Below are positions 61,841 to 64,000 of a DNA stretch of 64,000 nt, piece after piece. Below the pieces are notes generated by a model. That model saw only the letters and a program-made list of their open reading frames with translations, was not told the DNA's origin and ran no database searches. Each line of letters begins with the position of its first letter. The stretch's first letter is position 1. A program made the position numbers and the translations under genes. The stretch is from Plantactinospora mayteni (GTDB lineage: Bacteria; Actinomycetota; Actinomycetes; Mycobacteriales; Micromonosporaceae): NCBI RefSeq assembly GCF_016862935.1, contig NZ_BONX01000023.1:496001-560000 (forward strand), given 5' to 3'.

Positions 61841-63505
61841 TCAGCCGGCGGTGCAGGATCTGATTTGTGGTCGTGCCGAGCTGTTGCCGTTCATCATGGT
61901 GGTGAAGCCGAACATGTTGCCGCTGCCGTCGGAGCGCATCGTCAGTACGGTGCCGTTGCCGCTCAGGCTGGCGCTGCCGCTCCAGGTGGTGGTGATCTGC
62001 TGCGGCGAGGTGACAGCGACAACCACGCTCCAACCGCTGGCGCCGCTGACCGTCACCGCCGTGTTGTAACGATCGCCCCACACCGTGCCGGGCGTAATCG
62101 ACGCGGTACAGCTACCACCGGCCGGCGGGGTGGTCGGAGTCGTCGTGGGCTGCCCGGTCGGCGGGGTGGTCGGTGCGGCGCCCTCGCTGACGGTGATGGT
62201 GGAGATGCTCCGCGCCGGGATGTTGACGGTTGCCTGTCCGTCGCTGAGATTGACTGGCTGTGACGCGGCGCCCAGGCTTTGTGAGGTGACGGTGTACTCG
62301 GCGTTCGAGATGCTCCGCGGCGTTTGGATGACGGCATTGTTGACCGCGCTGTTCGAGCGGTTGAGAATCACCAGCGTGACCTTGCCCCTGCCCTGGTAGG
62401 CCGTGACCTCCAGGGAAGAGGTTCTCGAGCTCTTCGAGAGGGCGACGCGCTTGTCGCCGGGCCGGACGTACTTGGAGTACTGCGAAAATGCCTGGCCGCG
62501 CTTGAGGACCGCGCCCTTCGTGGTCCCGTACTGCGAATCGCCGTCGCCGATGAAGGAGTAGAAGCGGCGGCCGTACCACCAGACGTATGCGCTCCAGTTG
62601 GCCTCCATCGACCTGTGCACGGTCCGCATGATGTCGTCCAGGGTCTCGTTCCAGACTGCCGGGTTGCTGGGATTTCCCCAGATGGTCGAACCATTCCCGT
62701 CGGCCGCGTGCAGGTTCCACTCGGTCATCCACTGGTTCTTGCCGTATTGGGTCGCGAGCGGATAGGAGGACAGGTTGCCACTGTTCTCGGCGTCGTACAG
62801 GTGCCCGCCGACGTAGCCGATGTTGTTGCGCGCGGTGACGTCCTGCAACGTGGGGTCGGTGTACGCGCGGTTGAATCTCAGGGATTCGCCAACCATGAGC
62901 CTGGTGTCCCTGACCTTGGTGCCCTGGTCGCGGACGAAGTTCCGCAACTCGGTGCCGGTCCAGTCCATCGAATCGTAGTCCGGGTGCCAGTCCGGCTCAT
63001 TCTGGACCGAGGTCACGTCGACCGTGACGCCCTGATTCTTCATGTACTGCACGTAACCGTTCAGGTGCTCCGCATAGTCGTCGTAGTAGTCGGTCCTGAG
63101 CTTGCCGCCGTTGATCCTGCTGTTGTTCGTCTTGAAGTTCGCGGGGGCCGTCCAGGGCGAGGCAAGGATCTTGACATCGGAGCCGTACGACTTCGCCGTC
63201 TTCAGGCTGTTCGCGTACAAGCCCCACTCGCTCGACACCGGCGACACCACGGTCCGAACGATCGACAGGCCAAGCTGCCCCTGGCCCGTACCGACGAGTG
63301 TCTGGGTCTCGCCGTCCGTCCACGGGCTGCCGGAACCACCAAAGATCGGGGTCGCGGCCCCAAATCCGTCGATCGTCTGATAAGACGAGGCGGTATTGAC
63401 GGTGATGTCAGGCGTCGCGGCCAACAGAGGTGGGGCGGTCAGGACTCCCGCCGCGGTGACCACCGCGGTCGCCGCGGCCACCGACAGAATCTGGTACTTC
63501 TTCAC
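61841..63505 (-). CDS. secreted GH30-type endo-xylanase/glucosidase-like enzyme with CBM2
   Basis: 554 residues. Signal peptide to about residue 30 (VLTAPPLLAA). The catalytic TIM barrel and side beta-domain span about 35-440: YQTIDGFGAATPIFG, SPWTAPANFKTNN, the acid/base Glu in SVQNEPDWHP and the nucleophile Glu in WMTEWNLHA. This pattern is GH30, most like subfamily 8 glucuronoxylanases. A Pro/Thr linker (PTTPPTGQPTTTPTTPP) joins a C-terminal CBM2-like cellulose-binding module (CTASITPGTVWGDRYNTAV to SCTAG) with its bracketing cysteines. It should degrade plant xylan outside the cell. GTG start with GTGGAGTG upstream. Confidence 0.88.
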   Translation of the reverse strand: MKKYQILSVAAATAVVTAAGVLTAPPLLAATPDITVNTASSYQTIDGFGAATPIFGGSGSPWTDGETQTLVGTGQGQLGLSIVRTVVSPVSSEWGLYANSLKTAKSYGSDVKILASPWTAPANFKTNNSRINGGKLRTDYYDDYAEHLNGYVQYMKNQGVTVDVTSVQNEPDWHPDYDSMDWTGTELRNFVRDQGTKVRDTRLMVGESLRFNRAYTDPTLQDVTARNNIGYVGGHLYDAENSGNLSSYPLATQYGKNQWMTEWNLHAADGNGSTIWGNPSNPAVWNETLDDIMRTVHRSMEANWSAYVWWYGRRFYSFIGDGDSQYGTTKGAVLKRGQAFSQYSKYVRPGDKRVALSKSSRTSSLEVTAYQGRGKVTLVILNRSNSAVNNAVIQTPRSISNAEYTVTSQSLGAASQPVNLSDGQATVNIPARSISTITVSEGAAPTTPPTGQPTTTPTTPPAGGSCTASITPGTVWGDRYNTAVTVSGASGWSVVVAVTSPQQITTTWSGSASLSGNGTVLTMRSDGSGNMFGFTTMMNGNSSARPQIRSCTAG

Positions 63506-63701
63506 AGTTCACTCCACTAGCTCGTACGGCAACAGCCGTGAGAGGTCGATGGACGGAGCCTGCTCCTGATCGTCCAAAGCCCCCGCAGTCACGGTGGATT
63601 CATTCGATACTGGTCGACATTCAGGCACTGCCGCGCATCCTGTGGATTCGGGCAGATTGAAGTGACTTCCACGAGAGGTCAACCTGCCCGACCCGCTGGC
63701 G

Positions 63702-64000
63702 TTAGCCGGCGGTACAGGATCTGATTTGTGGTCGTGCCGAGCTGTTGCCGTTCATCATGGTGGTGAAGCCGAACGTGTTGCCGCTGCCGTTGGAGCGCAT
63801 CGTCAGTACGGTGCCGTTGCCGCTCAGGCTGGCACTGCCGCTCCAGGTGGTGGTGATCTGCTGCGGCGAGGTGACAGCGACAACCACGCTCCAACCGCTG
63901 GCGCCGCTGACCGTCACCGCCGTGTTGTAACGATCGCCCCACACCGTGCCGGGGCTCATCGACGCCGTGCAGCTACCACCGGCCGGCGGGGTGGTCGGGG
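63702..64000 (-). CDS. C-terminal CBM2 of a second secreted carbohydrate-active enzyme (partial)
   Basis: The frame runs off the right edge. The visible 98 residues are a Pro/Gly linker end (TTPPAGGS) and a CBM2-like module almost identical to that of the neighbouring GH30 enzyme, differing at only a few positions (ITPG/MSPG, SDGSGNM/SNGSGNT). The catalytic domain lies outside the window. Same strand as the GH30 gene and upstream of it. At DNA level about 97% identical over the shared 300 bases. The 196-base spacer to the GH30 gene holds that gene's promoter region but no clear motif. Confidence 0.85.
   Translation of the reverse strand, partial: PTTPPAGGSCTASMSPGTVWGDRYNTAVTVSGASGWSVVVAVTSPQQITTTWSGSASLSGNGTVLTMRSNGSGNTFGFTTMMNGNSSARPQIRSCTAG

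Overview
The window is very GC-rich, with strongly GC-biased third codon positions, many GTG starts and many 4-base ATGA/GTGA gene overlaps. Together with the secreted-enzyme and natural-product content this points to a filamentous actinomycete, most plausibly Micromonosporaceae (inference, no 16S present). No tRNA, rRNA, CRISPR array, transposase or integrase was seen.

About 1-39 kb is a natural-product region whose core is an enediyne cassette: an iterative enediyne PKS with KS-AT-ACP-KR-DH-PPTase order (pksE, 20999-26977), the partner genes unbU (E5) and unbV (E4) directly upstream, a divergent hot-dog thioesterase of the E10 type (30177-30671), and the E3/UnbL (DUF1702) gene. The E3 gene lies 17 kb away (3026-4039) in a small operon with a FAD oxidoreductase and two membrane proteins. 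Between the halves are an M28-like peptidase with a ruined metal site, an ECF sigma factor/DGPF pair, an EboE-like gene, a large secreted sugar-dehydrogenase-like protein, a Tat-secreted class V aminotransferase and envelope-type GT87 and UbiA enzymes. A methyltransferase and a fusion of an FMN-reductase fold with an AraC-type HTH sit just downstream of pksE. To the right come two tandem family-5 solute-binding-like proteins without signal peptides, a SRPBCC-PDZ protein, a UbiB-like kinase, a secreted LVIVD protein and an MFS exporter. No P450 or warhead-tailoring gene set is visible, so the cluster probably continues to the left, where the window opens inside a TPR-rich regulator.

About 39-54 kb is mixed: a TfoX-like protein, a DHA2-type MFS pump with a DGPF protein, catalase-peroxidase katG preceded by a hexanucleotide array, a Nudix-LOG fusion, a PadR-controlled ABC/FtsX exporter with a clear promoter and operator-like dyad, and a rifamycin phosphotransferase (rph) preceded by a 19-bp rifamycin-associated element. 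An alpha/beta hydrolase and a DAO-type flavoprotein follow.

About 54-58 kb is a compact type VII-style toxin module on the minus strand: YbaB-like protein, EspC-like and WXG100-like small helical proteins, a short toxin with an HNH-like C-terminus, an unknown protein, an Imm1-like immunity protein and a thioredoxin-fold protein without CXXC. About 58-64 kb holds two overlapping CNNM/CorC-type membrane proteins, an unknown protein, a secreted GH30-type glycosidase with a CBM2 module, and, running off the right edge, a second gene whose CBM2 is about 97% identical in DNA.
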